A DNA stretch of 5,602 bases from Xanthobacteraceae bacterium (GTDB lineage Bacteria > Pseudomonadota > Alphaproteobacteria > Rhizobiales > Xanthobacteraceae), in the NCBI GenBank assembly GCA_030043285.1, contig JASHXZ010000318.1, positions 1-5,602 on the forward strand. The letters are read 5' to 3'. This document shows, piece after piece, positions 5,547 through 5,602 of this stretch (position 1 is its first letter; every line of letters starts with the position of its first letter). A program made the translations under genes and the position numbers. The notes under the pieces were generated by a model. That model did not search any database. It was not told where the DNA came from and saw only the letters and a program-made list of their open reading frames with translations.

Positions 5547-5602
5547 GTGAGCGACATGTTTCCCGATCCGGGCGACAACTGGCGGCCGAAACTGCGGCGC
5601 CT
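5547..5602 (+). CDS. N-terminal fragment of an unidentified protein
   Basis: Only 18 codons plus two bases are visible before the window ends. The frame starts GTG and reads M-S-D-M-F-P-D-P-G-D-N-W-R-P-K-L-R-R. It has a GGAG ribosome site and no stop codon before the edge. The short peptide is hydrophilic and not a signal peptide. I do not recognise it. It could begin instead at ATG 5556. It is divergent from the YcgN-type gene, and its likely leader contains the nested stem-loop. Confidence 0.45.
   Translation, partial: MSDMFPDPGDNWRPKLRR

Noticed and set aside
1..5602. CRISPR array, tRNA, rRNA, insertion sequence or phage attachment site
   Set aside because: No regularly spaced repeats, tRNA-like cloverleaf, transposase or terminal inverted repeats were seen anywhere in the window.

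Overview
The window is GC-rich bacterial DNA. Its gene content fits an alphaproteobacterium, most likely of the Bradyrhizobium/Rhodopseudomonas type. That placement is an inference from base composition, protein style and the YcgN-type protein; no rRNA or other marker gene is present.

Layout from left to right. Positions 2-445 (+) hold the C-terminal part of an Asp/Glu-racemase-superfamily protein of the maleate isomerase / arylmalonate decarboxylase type. It converges on a three-gene minus-strand cluster. In transcription order this cluster is a DHA2-type MFS exporter (4448-2865), a second paralogous DHA2-type exporter (2786-1218), and a secreted isochorismatase-fold hydrolase-like protein (1140-487). 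The two gaps inside the cluster are 78 and 77 bp, so one transcript is plausible. Upstream of the cluster lies 381 bp without a convincing gene (4449-4829), which contains four copies of the palindrome TGCGCGCA. Next comes a YcgN-family cysteine-cluster protein on the minus strand (5330-4830). A 216-bp divergent intergenic region follows, with a nested stem-loop (5462-5531), and then the first 18 codons of an unidentified plus-strand gene starting at 5547.

The two transporters look like proton-coupled multidrug-type exporters in the inner membrane. They are clearly related, but at the conserved acidic position of TM1 one has Glu and the other Asn. The third gene encodes an exported protein with the isochorismatase/nicotinamidase fold in which Ser occupies the catalytic Cys position. 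Two exporters plus an envelope enzyme suggest handling of a small molecule at the cell envelope, but the substrate cannot be read from the sequence. No regulator gene is visible.

Most of the window is ordinary. The points most worth a second look are the Cys-to-Ser hydrolase, the Glu/Asn difference between the paired exporters, the clustered TGCGCGCA palindromes, and the structured leader near the right end.
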